Source of the DNA: Petrotoga sp. 9PW.55.5.1
GTDB taxonomy: Bacteria; Thermotogota; Thermotogae; Petrotogales; Petrotogaceae
Reading direction: 5' to 3'
DNA: 64,000 bases
Assembly: GCF_003265365.1 (NCBI RefSeq)
Contig: NZ_AUPM01000029.1
Span: 27,776 to 91,775 of the forward strand
The notes below the pieces were generated by a model. The model saw nothing but the letters and a program-made list of their open reading frames with translations. It was not told the origin of the DNA and did not search any database. Within the stretch, counting starts at the first letter, position 1, and each line of letters starts with the position of its first letter. This document shows positions 45,072 to 54,402 of this stretch, in pieces. A program made the position numbers and the translations under genes.

Positions 45072-47135
45072 TTATATTTTTGCTTTTCTCTTTAAAATCC
45101 TTAATCCATAAATAGGTAATGCTACTTGTCTTTCTATAAATTGCTCAGTTATTATATCAAAATAGTTATTTTCATCCAAATTAATAACTTTTTCTTTATT
45201 CCCAAAATTCATTAGGAATACGTAATCGTTTTGCCCATCTGTTCTCATTTGAGCTGTTACTCCACTTGGCAGCTTGGTATCAATGACTTTTTTTAATTTC
45301 AAATTTTCTATAAGGGCTGAATAGAAAGTATCGTTGAATTTTTCTTCATTTCTTGAAGCAATATAATAAGCTTTTCCTCTTCCAAAACTATTAACCGTTA
45401 AAGCCGGTCTATCTTTATAAAAATCTTCATTGTAGTTTGCTAAACTTTGAGCTCCTTCTAAATGAACCAAATCACACAACTCTTTTGCTTTATAATCTCC
45501 TTTTAACCCTAATTCATTTCCTTCATTAAAAGAGACAAGCCTTTCTTCTCCATCATATAAAGCATCTATTTCTTCAGACCAAATACCCAAAACATTTCTT
45601 AAAGGTCCAGGGAATCCCCCTAAAAAGCATAAATCTGTTTCGTTAACTATCCCAGACCAATAGGTTGCAACAAACGTTCCGCCACTTTCTACAAATTCTT
45701 CTATTCTTTCAGAAACTCCTGGTCTAACCATATACAACATAGGAGCAATAAGTAGCTTGTATTTTGAAAAATCACAATCCATATTAATTACATCAACAGA
45801 AACCCCATTTTTCCAGAAAGGTTTATAATTACTTACAACTGTTTCTTCATAATTAATTCCAATATTTCTGGGTCCTTCTGCATCTTTCATTGCCCATCTA
45901 TTTTCCCAGTCAAAGATTATGGCTACTTCAGGTTTTACACTTGTTCCAACAATCTCATCTAACTTTTGAAGCATATTCCCTACTTCTTTAACATCATTAA
46001 AAACTCTTGTATTTTCGTACCCACAATGATCAACAACAGCTCCATGAAACTTTTCTGTACTTCCTCTACTTTTTCTCCATTGAAAATATTGAACTGTATC
46101 TGAACCATGAGCAACTGCCTGAATAGAAGAAAGCAAATGCATATCAGGTCTTTTTAATTTACTTATCTCATGCCAATTTGTGGTACTTGGAGTACTTTCC
46201 ATTAACATAAAAGGTTTCCCACTTTTTAAGGATCTATTTAAATCATGAACTAAACTCACACCAGAAGCTAAATCAATATCATCATTATATATATGCCATT
46301 TTGGATAGCTATCCCAAGATATAATATCTAAATAATCTACAAATTTCCAATAATCTAAACCTTCGTACACCCCCATGAAATTAGTTGTAACGGGTAAATC
46401 TGGATTTATCTTTTTTAAAGGCTTGATTTCATGTTTAAGAAAATCAACTGTTTGATATGTTACAAATCTTTTCCAATCTAAATTTAAGCCATGTACTATA
46501 TTTTCTCCATGTGGAGCAGGTGATTCTATTTGCGACCAGTCGGTATATGTATGACTCCAAAAAGCAGTCCACCAAGCATGATTAAGATTATCAAGAGTTC
46601 CATACTTATCTTTTAGCCAATTTCTAAATGCTTCTTGACAAAGGTTACAATGACACTCTCCTCCATATTCATTAGATACATGCCACATGATTACTCCGGG
46701 ATGTTTTGAATACCTTTCAGCAAGATTTGTGTTCATTATTCTAACTTTTTCTCGGTAAATAGGAGAAGTATAACAATGATTATGCCTTTCTCCAAATAAG
46801 TTTCTTACTCTATTTGGTCCCACTCTTAAAACTTCTGGATATTTTTGAGCCATCCATGCAGGTCTTGCACCACTTGGAGTTGCTAAAATAGTATAAATCC
46901 CGTTCTTATACAATCGGTCAATAACTTCGTCTAACCATTCAAAATTAAACTTTCCTTCTTCAGGTTCAAGAGTGCTCCACGCAAAAATCCCAACTGACAT
47001 AACATTACAGTTAGCTAGTTTCATTAATCTAATATCTTCTTCTAAAATATCTGGATACTTTAACCATTGGTCGGGGTTATAGTCAGCACCATGCAAAAAA
47101 TGAGGGGGTTTTTCACTAATTGGTTTATACTTCAC
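45072..47135 (-). CDS. Beta-galactosidase (GH42)
   Basis: Hydrolyses terminal beta-galactosides. The 687 residues begin with HFLHGADYNPDQWLKYPDIL and contain MSVGIFAWSTLEPEEGKFNF and the acid/base motif HVSNEYGGECHCNLC. The cysteines there resemble the metal-binding Cys cluster of GH42. The nucleophile motif is MLMESTPS, and a trimerisation domain follows. GTG 47135 is chosen because AAGGAG lies 9 nt upstream; the frame is open to 47189, overlapping the GH2 stop, but without a ribosome-binding site. It is the last gene of the operon and is preceded by GH2 and GH43 genes. Confidence 0.92.
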   Translation of the reverse strand: MKYKPISEKPPHFLHGADYNPDQWLKYPDILEEDIRLMKLANCNVMSVGIFAWSTLEPEEGKFNFEWLDEVIDRLYKNGIYTILATPSGARPAWMAQKYPEVLRVGPNRVRNLFGERHNHCYTSPIYREKVRIMNTNLAERYSKHPGVIMWHVSNEYGGECHCNLCQEAFRNWLKDKYGTLDNLNHAWWTAFWSHTYTDWSQIESPAPHGENIVHGLNLDWKRFVTYQTVDFLKHEIKPLKKINPDLPVTTNFMGVYEGLDYWKFVDYLDIISWDSYPKWHIYNDDIDLASGVSLVHDLNRSLKSGKPFMLMESTPSTTNWHEISKLKRPDMHLLSSIQAVAHGSDTVQYFQWRKSRGSTEKFHGAVVDHCGYENTRVFNDVKEVGNMLQKLDEIVGTSVKPEVAIIFDWENRWAMKDAEGPRNIGINYEETVVSNYKPFWKNGVSVDVINMDCDFSKYKLLIAPMLYMVRPGVSERIEEFVESGGTFVATYWSGIVNETDLCFLGGFPGPLRNVLGIWSEEIDALYDGEERLVSFNEGNELGLKGDYKAKELCDLVHLEGAQSLANYNEDFYKDRPALTVNSFGRGKAYYIASRNEEKFNDTFYSALIENLKLKKVIDTKLPSGVTAQMRTDGQNDYVFLMNFGNKEKVINLDENNYFDIITEQFIERQVALPIYGLRILKRKAKI

Positions 47136-47185
47136 AATTTCTTGCTCCTTTGAAATAGATACTGTTTCGGAGGTAGTTAAACAAA

Positions 47186-48928
47186 TCAATCATTTATAGC
47201 TTTTATTTTTTCAGGATCAATTTTAAACTTTCTATCATAAGTCAAAAGCCCATTCATTTCTTGTTCAACGTCTGTCAACTGTGTATAACAATAACCGACT
47301 ATGTATTCAATAGATTTTATTGCATTGGTTATTTCGATTAGACGTTTTAAAAAAGTTTCTTCATTAGTTACTTTATTTCCATAACCCCATCCTTCTGCCT
47401 GTGAAAAAGCAATTCCCCCATATTCCGTTATTAAAATTGGTTGACCATTATATGAGAATTCTTCTGCAAATATAAATTTATTCGCAGGAGCATCATTGAT
47501 AATTTTATTTTTATCCTCATATATTTTCAGAAATTCTTTTCCGGATTCTCTGTAATCATGAATAGTACATAAATCAGTGTCTGTATGTTCCCAACCATCA
47601 TTGGATACAACTAATCTTGTGGAGTCTATAGATTTTATCATGTTAACTAGACCTACTGTATAACTCTGTTGACTTTTATCTACCAAAATGCTAGGAACTC
47701 CCCATGATTCGTTAAAAGGTGTCCAAACTACTATAGAAGGATGATTATAATCCCTATCTAAGATTTCTTGCCATTCCCTTGTATATTGGTTGGCTGCCTC
47801 GTCCGTAAACTCATAAAAAGAAGCCATTTCACCCCATACCAATAATCCTAACTTATCACACCAGTAAAGATATAGTGGATCTTCAACTTTTTGATGCTTT
47901 CGTGCCCCGTTATATCCAAAATTTTTAGTCATTTTTATATCATTTATAATTGCTTCTTCACTTGGAGGAGTTAACAATGAGCCAGGGAAATAACCCTGAT
48001 CTAATATTAACTTTTGGTAATAAGGACGATTGTTCAATAAAAACATTCCATTTTTGATGGAGACTTTTCTAACCCCAAAGTAACTTTTAACAGAATCTAC
48101 AGTTTTTCCATTATTATCTATTAACTCAAAGTAAATGTCATATAAATTAGGCTCCTCTGGAGTCCATAGTTTAATCTTCCACTCGAATTTCTTACTTAAC
48201 AAATTTAAAACAAAACTCATTTCATCATTCGAACATTGAAATTGTGTCTCTACAACATCTATTTCTTCAAACTTTATTTTGACCTTTAGCTTTCTTCCAA
48301 CCGCTTTTGGTGTCATTAAAATATTAACCTTTAGATTACCATTGTCTAAATCTGGAGTCAATTTGACTTTTTCGATATGTACATCATCGACAGCTTCTAA
48401 CCAGACTGTTTGCCATATACCAGTAGTTTTTGTATACCAACAAGCAAAAGGTTCTCCTATCCATGTTTGCTTCCCTCTTGCTTGTTTTGCATTATAGCTC
48501 TGGTCTTCAACTTTCACTACAATTTCTTCATTACCATTCCAATTTAAAAAATTAGTAATATCAAAACTAAACGGAGTATAACCTCCCTTATGACTACCTA
48601 TATAATTACCATTTAACCATACTTTGGCTACATAATCAACTGCTCCAAAATTTATTTTTATTACTTTATTCTTCCAAGACTCTGGTATAGAGAAATTCTT
48701 TTTATACCATACATAATCATGAATGCCTTTATTGTTAATACCGCTCATTTCACTTTCATAACAAAACGGAACTACTATTTCTTGTGAAAAACTATGCGAT
48801 ATAAACCATTTCTCTTTTTCTCCAACATTATCATCATCAAATTCAAAATCCCATGTGCCGTTTAAATTTAACCACTCTTTCCTAACAAAGTTCGGTCGAG
48901 GATATTCAGGACGAGGTATTTCATTCAT
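47186..48928 (-). CDS. GH2 family glycosidase (beta-galactosidase/glucuronidase type)
   Basis: The 580 residues show the three-domain GH2 layout: an N-terminal jelly roll (RKEWLNLNGTWDFEFDDDN, WYKKNFSIPESW), an immunoglobulin-like domain, and a TIM barrel with VVWTPFNESWGVP (acid/base Glu) and ILITEYGGIAF (nucleophile Glu). It lacks the long C-terminal domains of LacZ, resembling the short GH2 enzymes whose specificities vary (galactose, glucuronic acid, arabinose). No signal peptide, so cytoplasmic. ATG 48928 follows AAGGAG by 8 nt; the same frame is open to 48979. Confidence 0.87.
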   Translation of the reverse strand: MNEIPRPEYPRPNFVRKEWLNLNGTWDFEFDDDNVGEKEKWFISHSFSQEIVVPFCYESEMSGINNKGIHDYVWYKKNFSIPESWKNKVIKINFGAVDYVAKVWLNGNYIGSHKGGYTPFSFDITNFLNWNGNEEIVVKVEDQSYNAKQARGKQTWIGEPFACWYTKTTGIWQTVWLEAVDDVHIEKVKLTPDLDNGNLKVNILMTPKAVGRKLKVKIKFEEIDVVETQFQCSNDEMSFVLNLLSKKFEWKIKLWTPEEPNLYDIYFELIDNNGKTVDSVKSYFGVRKVSIKNGMFLLNNRPYYQKLILDQGYFPGSLLTPPSEEAIINDIKMTKNFGYNGARKHQKVEDPLYLYWCDKLGLLVWGEMASFYEFTDEAANQYTREWQEILDRDYNHPSIVVWTPFNESWGVPSILVDKSQQSYTVGLVNMIKSIDSTRLVVSNDGWEHTDTDLCTIHDYRESGKEFLKIYEDKNKIINDAPANKFIFAEEFSYNGQPILITEYGGIAFSQAEGWGYGNKVTNEETFLKRLIEITNAIKSIEYIVGYCYTQLTDVEQEMNGLLTYDRKFKIDPEKIKAIND

Positions 48929-48975
48929 AATTATATCTCCTTTCTTATTATTAGATATTTTCATAAGAATAAATT

Positions 48976-49995
48976 TCAATATGGAAAAGGTTGAGGAGTC
49001 CTTGTAGGTCCTTTTATTCTTAATTCTCCATTTTCATTAAAATAAATTCTATCGATATTAAGCACTCTGATTCCACTCGGAGATTTTGGAAAAGCATGTG
49101 AGTGATAAACTATAAAAAGTTCGCTGCTATCAGGTGAATTAGTAACTGAACAGTGTCCAGGACCAGAAACACCTAATGATAAATCTTTTGAAAGAATCGG
49201 ATTATCTTCGCTTTTGATCCACGGTCCCATTGGGTTGTCAGCCGTAGCATATCCTATTGCGTATTCTGGAGAAGCAAAATAATTAGCTGAATATAGTAGA
49301 TAATAGATTCCATTTTCTTTTATAACGAAAGGACCTTCATTCCATTGCCAATCTTCTCCAATTCCTTCCCAATCTTGAGAAGGTTCAACAACTAAAATAG
49401 GATCTCCCTCTAAAGTTAAAAGATCTTTGGACATTTTTTGAACATAGATCTGACTTATATGCTTTCCATCAATAATATTTTCTGAGCAATCTCTAACGTA
49501 AAATAAATATGGAGTTCCATCTGAATCGATAAAAATATGTCCATCGATATTTGAAAAACCCTTATCAAATAAAGGAGCTTTAATGTTTAAAAAAGGTCCT
49601 ATCGGAGATGAACTTTCAGCAAGGGCTATTTTTAAGTGCCCGTCAGAAGCTCGAGCACTATATATCATATAATATTTATTTTTATAGCTAACAACTTCTG
49701 GTGCCCAAAAATCACCTTGTCCCCATTCATTTCCTTCTTCAAACTTACTAAAAGCAAAACCTTTTTCCTCCCAATTGACCAAATCGTTTGATTCCCATAC
49801 TTTAAATCCCATATTTGCAACTGATGTACCATAAAGATAGTAAGTGTCTTCTACTTTCAATACATAAGGATCAGCTACAAAAACTTTTAAAGGATTAGTG
49901 TAGGTAGAATCAGGATATGAATCAGTGCCAATATGATTATTACCGTAAATAAACAACGAAAATAAACTTAAAATAATTAAAAAAAGAGTTTTCAA
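48976..49995 (-). CDS. Secreted GH43 family glycosidase
   Basis: The 339 residues have a signal peptide (MKTLFLIILSLFSLFIYG). They then show the five-bladed GH43 propeller motifs: VFVADPYVLKVEDTYYLYGT with the base Asp, DFWAPEVVSYKNKYYMIYSA, SNIDGHIFIDSDGTPYLFYV with the pKa-modulating Asp, and WNEGPFVIKENGIYYLLYSA with the acid Glu. GH43 enzymes cut arabinosides, xylosides or beta-1,3-galactans. With two beta-galactosidases in the operon, an arabinogalactan- or galactan-trimming role is plausible but not proven. It is the only clearly secreted enzyme of the cluster. Confidence 0.87.
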   Translation of the reverse strand: MKTLFLIILSLFSLFIYGNNHIGTDSYPDSTYTNPLKVFVADPYVLKVEDTYYLYGTSVANMGFKVWESNDLVNWEEKGFAFSKFEEGNEWGQGDFWAPEVVSYKNKYYMIYSARASDGHLKIALAESSSPIGPFLNIKAPLFDKGFSNIDGHIFIDSDGTPYLFYVRDCSENIIDGKHISQIYVQKMSKDLLTLEGDPILVVEPSQDWEGIGEDWQWNEGPFVIKENGIYYLLYSANYFASPEYAIGYATADNPMGPWIKSEDNPILSKDLSLGVSGPGHCSVTNSPDSSELFIVYHSHAFPKSPSGIRVLNIDRIYFNENGELRIKGPTRTPQPFPY

Positions 49996-50040
49996 TCTGC
50001 TTCACCTCTGTCTACAGTACACATTGTATATTTTTAATTC

Positions 50041-50847
50041 TTACTCTTTCAGTCCTCCTACATTTAATCCTTGTATGAGTTGTTCTTGGAAGATCATGAA
50101 GAATATAAAAATAGGAAGAGCTGCAATTACATTTCCTGCCATCGTAATACCATATTTCATAGAATATGAACCATAAAAAGTTGCCAAACCGACTGGTAAA
50201 GTGTACATTTTTTGATCAGTCATAACTATTAAAGGCCATAAAAAATCGTTCCATGTACTTACAAAACTGAAAACGGATATAGCAACTAAAGAAGGCTTAG
50301 CTAATGGGACCATTATTCGAAACAGAATATACAATTCACCAGCTCCATCAATCCGAGCCGCTTCTTCAAACTCATTGGGGATGCCTTTGAAAAATTGAGA
50401 TACAATCAAAACAAACATAGGATTTATCATATATGGAATTATTAAGCCCCAATAGGAATTTAATAAATTTAAGTCCCTTAAAAGCAAATATCTAGGTATC
50501 ATAATGGCTTGGAGAGGTATCATAATTCCTGCTAACGTGAAATAAAATAAAAATTTATTTCCTCGAAAGTTTAACCTTCCTAATGAGTAAGAGGCAAAAA
50601 TCGTAATAATTACCACACCAAAAGTTGAAATTAACGAGATTAAAGTACTATTAAAAAACCATCTTAAGACCCCTGATTGTTCCAAAATATATTTATAATT
50701 GTTAAAATTTATTTTTGAAGGGAAAAATTTTTGGGTAATTACTTCTAAATCAGTCTTAAAAGAAGAAATAACCATCCAAAAGATAGGAAATATGTATATA
50801 AATATAATCAAAATTGCTACAAAGGTTAATAGCTTTGATTTTTTCAA
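50041..50847 (-). CDS. CUT1 sugar ABC transporter permease (MalG-like)
   Basis: The 268 residues have six membrane helices, the start FPIFWMVISSFKTDLEVIT, and the EAA loop EFEEAARIDGAGELYILFRIMVP-like that contacts the ATPase. It ends in QLIQGLNVGGLKE, the usual MalG-type C-terminus. It overlaps the partner permease by 4 bp. No ATPase gene is in the operon, so a shared MsmK-type ATPase encoded elsewhere is inferred, as is common for CUT1 systems. Confidence 0.92.
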   Translation of the reverse strand: MKKSKLLTFVAILIIFIYIFPIFWMVISSFKTDLEVITQKFFPSKINFNNYKYILEQSGVLRWFFNSTLISLISTFGVVIITIFASYSLGRLNFRGNKFLFYFTLAGIMIPLQAIMIPRYLLLRDLNLLNSYWGLIIPYMINPMFVLIVSQFFKGIPNEFEEAARIDGAGELYILFRIMVPLAKPSLVAISVFSFVSTWNDFLWPLIVMTDQKMYTLPVGLATFYGSYSMKYGITMAGNVIAALPIFIFFMIFQEQLIQGLNVGGLKE

Positions 50848-51713
50848 CTTTTTTCACCACCTGTTCCAAGAGTTAACCTAAATTGTACAATACTAACTAT
50901 GAACATGATAACAAAAAAGAATAAAGCCATTGCTTGAGCATATCCCATTCTAAAGTATCTGAATCCTTGATCATAAATATACTGAATTAAAACTCTCGTT
51001 TTGCCATTCGGCCCTCCTCCAGTCATAATATAAACTTGACCGAATATTTGCAAAGAGGCAATTGTTTGAAGAACTAAAACTAATGAATGAGTCCTCTTTA
51101 AAAGGGGAACTGCGATAAAAAAAGTTTTTTGAAATGAATTAGCACCATCTATTGTAGCCGCTTCATATATAGAAGGAGAAATCTCTTGTAATCCTGCTAA
51201 ATAGAGAATTACATTAAAGCCCAGAGTCCACCAAATAGTAGTTAAAGCGATAGCAGGCATGGCAGTAGTAGGATTTGTTAACCAGCCTCTATAGTTAATA
51301 CCCACAGCTTGAAATATTTTAGATATAATTCCAAAATTGGGTTGATACATAAATACCCATATGCTACATACAATTGTAATGGATAAAATATAAGGGAAAA
51401 AAAACAATACTCTAAATAATTTTTGAAAATATATTTTAGAGTTTAATAAAAGTGCTATTAAAAAACCTAAAATTACTAAAATAGGCACAGTTAATATAAC
51501 AAAGTAGAGCGTGTGCCATAAAGTTTCCCAAAAAGTGGGATCATTGAACATTTTTGTGAAATTAGCTAATCCTATAAAGGTAGGTTCACTAAATAGATCC
51601 CATTCATAAAATGACATTCTAAACCCTTGTATAAGTGGATAAATTAAAAATAAAATGTATAAAAAACCGAAGGGAATATAAAAAAGATACCCACTAAGAG
51701 TTCTTTTTTTCAT
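50844..51713 (-). CDS. CUT1 sugar ABC transporter permease (MalF-like)
   Basis: The 289 residues start SGYLFYIPFGFLYILFLIYP and show FIGLANFTKMFNDPTFWETL, six helices and the EAA loop (SPSIYEAATIDGANSFQKTFFIAVPLL). It lies 110 bp after the binding-protein gene; that spacer holds a 10-bp hairpin. It is intact, unlike the homologous fragment at 34.4 kb. Confidence 0.92.
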   Translation of the reverse strand: MKKRTLSGYLFYIPFGFLYILFLIYPLIQGFRMSFYEWDLFSEPTFIGLANFTKMFNDPTFWETLWHTLYFVILTVPILVILGFLIALLLNSKIYFQKLFRVLFFFPYILSITIVCSIWVFMYQPNFGIISKIFQAVGINYRGWLTNPTTAMPAIALTTIWWTLGFNVILYLAGLQEISPSIYEAATIDGANSFQKTFFIAVPLLKRTHSLVLVLQTIASLQIFGQVYIMTGGGPNGKTRVLIQYIYDQGFRYFRMGYAQAMALFFFVIMFIVSIVQFRLTLGTGGEKS

Positions 51714-51776
51714 TTTTAAAGTCTCCTCTCAATGATTTTTAAGATACTCCTCTAAATAAATAATAAGTTAGAGAAA

Positions 51777-51800
51777 CATCCCACGAAATATCGTGGGATG
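51777..51800 (-). promoter_or_regulatory. Perfect 10-bp hairpin after the sugar-binding protein gene
   Basis: CATCCCACGA (51777-51786) and TCGTGGGATG (51791-51800) pair completely around AATA, with no T tract. It sits between the binding-protein stop and the permease start, as in the other transporter operon of this window, and probably stabilises the upstream message or reduces readthrough. Confidence 0.7.
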
Positions 51801-51822
51801 TGCGATAATGAGATAATAAATC

Positions 51823-53055
51823 TTATTTCGCTACTTGTTTAACTGTATTAACAAGATCATCTGCAGCTTTTTCGGGCGTAAGTGCACCTAAAACTACACC
51901 TTGACAAAGTTCCAATAGTTTGTCTTGTATTTCTTTCCATCCCCTAACTTCAGGTACAAACGCCCTTTCAGACGAAACTATGAAATTTTCTCTTAGTGGC
52001 AAACTTAAAAATTCTGTTGACTCTGCAACACTTTTTACAACAGGAAGATGTCCAGCTTTAGCCCATTCATATGAGCGATTTACTAGCCATTCTGCAAAAG
52101 TAACAGCTGCTTTTACTTTCTCTTCATTTATTTTAGGAGCTTTTGGTATAATTAACGTATGAGAATCTCCCCAAACATATGGTGTGTCAGTAAAAGAGAA
52201 AGGCGGAACAGGCATAACGCCAATTTCTTCTAAAACCCCCATATCTTCGAATGCAGCCATTGCCCAGACGCCGTCAAAAGTAAAACCAGCTTGCCCAGTT
52301 ATAAATAGCGCTCTAGCTGTTTCATAATCTACGTAAGTCGTTAAATCTTCTTTATAGAATTTGAGTATTTCTGCATAAGTTTTTTCTGCAATGTTCTTAT
52401 CAATCATGAAATTACCATTTTCGTCTTCTAGTTTTCCACCAAAATTTCTATACAAAGTTAGCCATAATCTCTCACCTAAACCGTTCAAATCTTCTATAGC
52501 CACACCATATTTTCCAGTCTTTTGCTTAATTTGTTTACAGAAATTATAGAATTCCTCGAATGTTTTAGGAAGTAATATTTGACCATTACTGTCTACTAAA
52601 CCAGCTTCGCGAAGTACACTTTTATTATAATATAAAACTAAAGGATGTGCATCTAAGGGTAATGCATATAGTTGAGAATTAAAAGTAGCCGCTTGAAGAA
52701 TATTATCAAAATAATCAACTTTTAAGCTATTAGAAACATATTTATCTATCGGTAATAATGCTCCTCTTTCTACGTAATCTACTAAAGATGATCTATGCAT
52801 TATGGCTAGATCAGGGGGATTACCGCCAACCATTGAAGCTAGTAACTTGTTATAATACTCGCCCCAATCAAGAGGTTGTTGATTAACAAAAATTTCATTC
52901 TGCTCTTTGTTAAATTGATTGACAAGCCCAGTTATAATGTGTCCTTCCCCACCACTAAAAAGAGTCCAAAAAGTTATTTCAGTAGCTTTCGAAAATCCAA
53001 CAGTTGTCAGAATAACTATGAAACATACCAAAAAAAATCTACTTAACTTCTTCAT
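51823..53055 (-). CDS. CUT1 extracellular sugar-binding protein
   Basis: The 410 residues have a signal peptide (MKKLSRFFLVCFIVILTTVG) and family-1 solute-binding motifs: ITFWTLFSGGEGHIITGLVN, QFNKEQ, PPDLAIMHRSSLVDYVERGAL, ALPLDAHPLVLYYNKSVLREAG and FTFDGVWAM. ATG 53055 lies behind AAGGAGGC; the frame is open upstream to 53112 without a ribosome-binding site. It opens the operon binding protein-permeases-GH43-GH2-GH42, under a promoter with LacI-type operators. Beta-galactoside oligomers are the likely ligand, by context. Confidence 0.93.
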   Translation of the reverse strand: MKKLSRFFLVCFIVILTTVGFSKATEITFWTLFSGGEGHIITGLVNQFNKEQNEIFVNQQPLDWGEYYNKLLASMVGGNPPDLAIMHRSSLVDYVERGALLPIDKYVSNSLKVDYFDNILQAATFNSQLYALPLDAHPLVLYYNKSVLREAGLVDSNGQILLPKTFEEFYNFCKQIKQKTGKYGVAIEDLNGLGERLWLTLYRNFGGKLEDENGNFMIDKNIAEKTYAEILKFYKEDLTTYVDYETARALFITGQAGFTFDGVWAMAAFEDMGVLEEIGVMPVPPFSFTDTPYVWGDSHTLIIPKAPKINEEKVKAAVTFAEWLVNRSYEWAKAGHLPVVKSVAESTEFLSLPLRENFIVSSERAFVPEVRGWKEIQDKLLELCQGVVLGALTPEKAADDLVNTVKQVAK

Positions 53056-53080
53056 TTTTTCTGCCTCCTTATATATTATT

Positions 53081-53138
53081 GATACCGATACCGTTAACGA
53101 TACCAAAAACATTATAACAAAGTTAACGTTATTTGCAA
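53081..53138 (-). promoter_or_regulatory. Promoter with two LacI-type operators for the galactoside operon
   Basis: On the minus strand TTGCAA (53138-53133) and TATAAT (53116-53111) with a 16-bp spacer form a promoter. GTTAACG within AGTTAACGTTAT fills the spacer (53121-53132). The palindrome CGTTAACG (53092-53099), framed as GATACC...GGTATC-like arms (53087-53104), lies just downstream of the -10, and a further GATACC starts at 53081. GATACCGTTAACG recurs upstream of the lacI-family gene. Operators in the spacer and downstream imply repression. Confidence 0.7.
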
Positions 53139-53210
53139 AACTTTTTTATGAACGATTAGGGAAGTTTAGGTTTGATTAAGAGCAAATATTTATGATTAAC
53201 TTGGTTTTTC

Positions 53211-54371
53211 TTAATTTTCTAAAATTCTTACTCCACTTTCAATTGATGTAGTATAAAAAGAAGCTTTTATATTGGTTTTATTAAAATAAGCAGCAGAGAC
53301 ATTTTGTATGAATGATTCGACTTTATTTTTTTCAACTACGGCTATCGCACATCCGCCAAAACCTGCGCCTGTCATTCTTGCCCCTACACAACCCTGTGTT
53401 TTTAATGACTCTTCGACGATGGTATCCAGTTCCAAACCAGTTACTTCATAATCATATTTTAGTGAGTCATGTGATTGGATTAATAATTTTGCAAAACCTT
53501 TTATATCGTCCTTTTTTAGTAATTCAACAGCTTTAATCACCCTTTGATTTTCAGTAATTACATGCCTTGCTCTTTTTATTTCTATCTCATCTTTCAAATA
53601 TTTAAGGTCATCGAGTGTACATTGACATAAATTACTAACCTTGTTATTTTTTGCTTTATTTATTGTTTCTAAGGCATTCTCACATTCTTTTCTTCTTTTA
53701 TTATACTCTGAAGAGGCTAATTCTCTTCTTTTATTTGTATTCATAACAATCAAAATGTACCCATTTAAGTAACATGGGATATTTTCATAAGATAGATTTT
53801 GTGTATCTAAAAGTAAAGCATGATCTTTTTTCGAATTGGCTACAACGAATTGATCCATTATTCCTGAATTTACACCTATAAATTTGTTTTCGACTCTTTG
53901 CCCTAATAGAGCAATATATTTTTTATTTATACTTTCTGGTTGCAAAATTGGGTATAAAAGCATATAGGCAATTAACACTTCTAAAGCAGCGGAAGATGAG
54001 AGGCCTGCACCGTTGGGAAGATTCCCTTTAATCAATATATTACAACCTTTCAAAGAATATCCATCTTCTTTTAGAAACTTCATTACACCTTTAGCATAGT
54101 TCCCCCAACCGTCTTTGGCTTCGTATTTTATTTCTTTTTCCAAATCAATTATAACTTCGTTAGAAAAGTCCATAGATTTTAATCTAATTATCTTATCATC
54201 CCTAAGAGACATTACTCCATATATGCCTAAATTAATAGCAACTGGTAAAACATAACCACCATTATAATCGATATGCTCTCCTATTAAATTTACTCTACCT
54301 GGTGAAAAAAAACTATATATTGGTTTTTCTACTTCTCCATAAGTTTCAATAAAAGAATTTCTTAGATTCAT
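53211..54371 (-). CDS. galK: Galactokinase
   Basis: Phosphorylates galactose at C1, the first Leloir step. The 386 residues show the GHMP-kinase motifs SPGRVNLIGEHIDYNGGYVL (galactokinase signature), KGNLPNGAGLSSSAALEV (ATP loop) and GARMTGAGFGGCAIAVV. FIGVNSGIMDQFV contains the catalytic Asp. GAGAGGTAAG precedes the ATG. It follows galT by 31 bp. It is separated from the transporter operon by that operon's own promoter. Confidence 0.95.
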   Translation of the reverse strand: MNLRNSFIETYGEVEKPIYSFFSPGRVNLIGEHIDYNGGYVLPVAINLGIYGVMSLRDDKIIRLKSMDFSNEVIIDLEKEIKYEAKDGWGNYAKGVMKFLKEDGYSLKGCNILIKGNLPNGAGLSSSAALEVLIAYMLLYPILQPESINKKYIALLGQRVENKFIGVNSGIMDQFVVANSKKDHALLLDTQNLSYENIPCYLNGYILIVMNTNKRRELASSEYNKRRKECENALETINKAKNNKVSNLCQCTLDDLKYLKDEIEIKRARHVITENQRVIKAVELLKKDDIKGFAKLLIQSHDSLKYDYEVTGLELDTIVEESLKTQGCVGARMTGAGFGGCAIAVVEKNKVESFIQNVSAAYFNKTNIKASFYTTSIESGVRILEN

Positions 54372-54402
54372 TTCTTCTTACCTCTCTTATTAGTTAAGAT
54401 AT

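Noticed and set aside
53104..53210. Search for a galE or ATPase gene between galK and the transporter operon
   Set aside because: Only promoter sequence is present; no reading frame of useful length.
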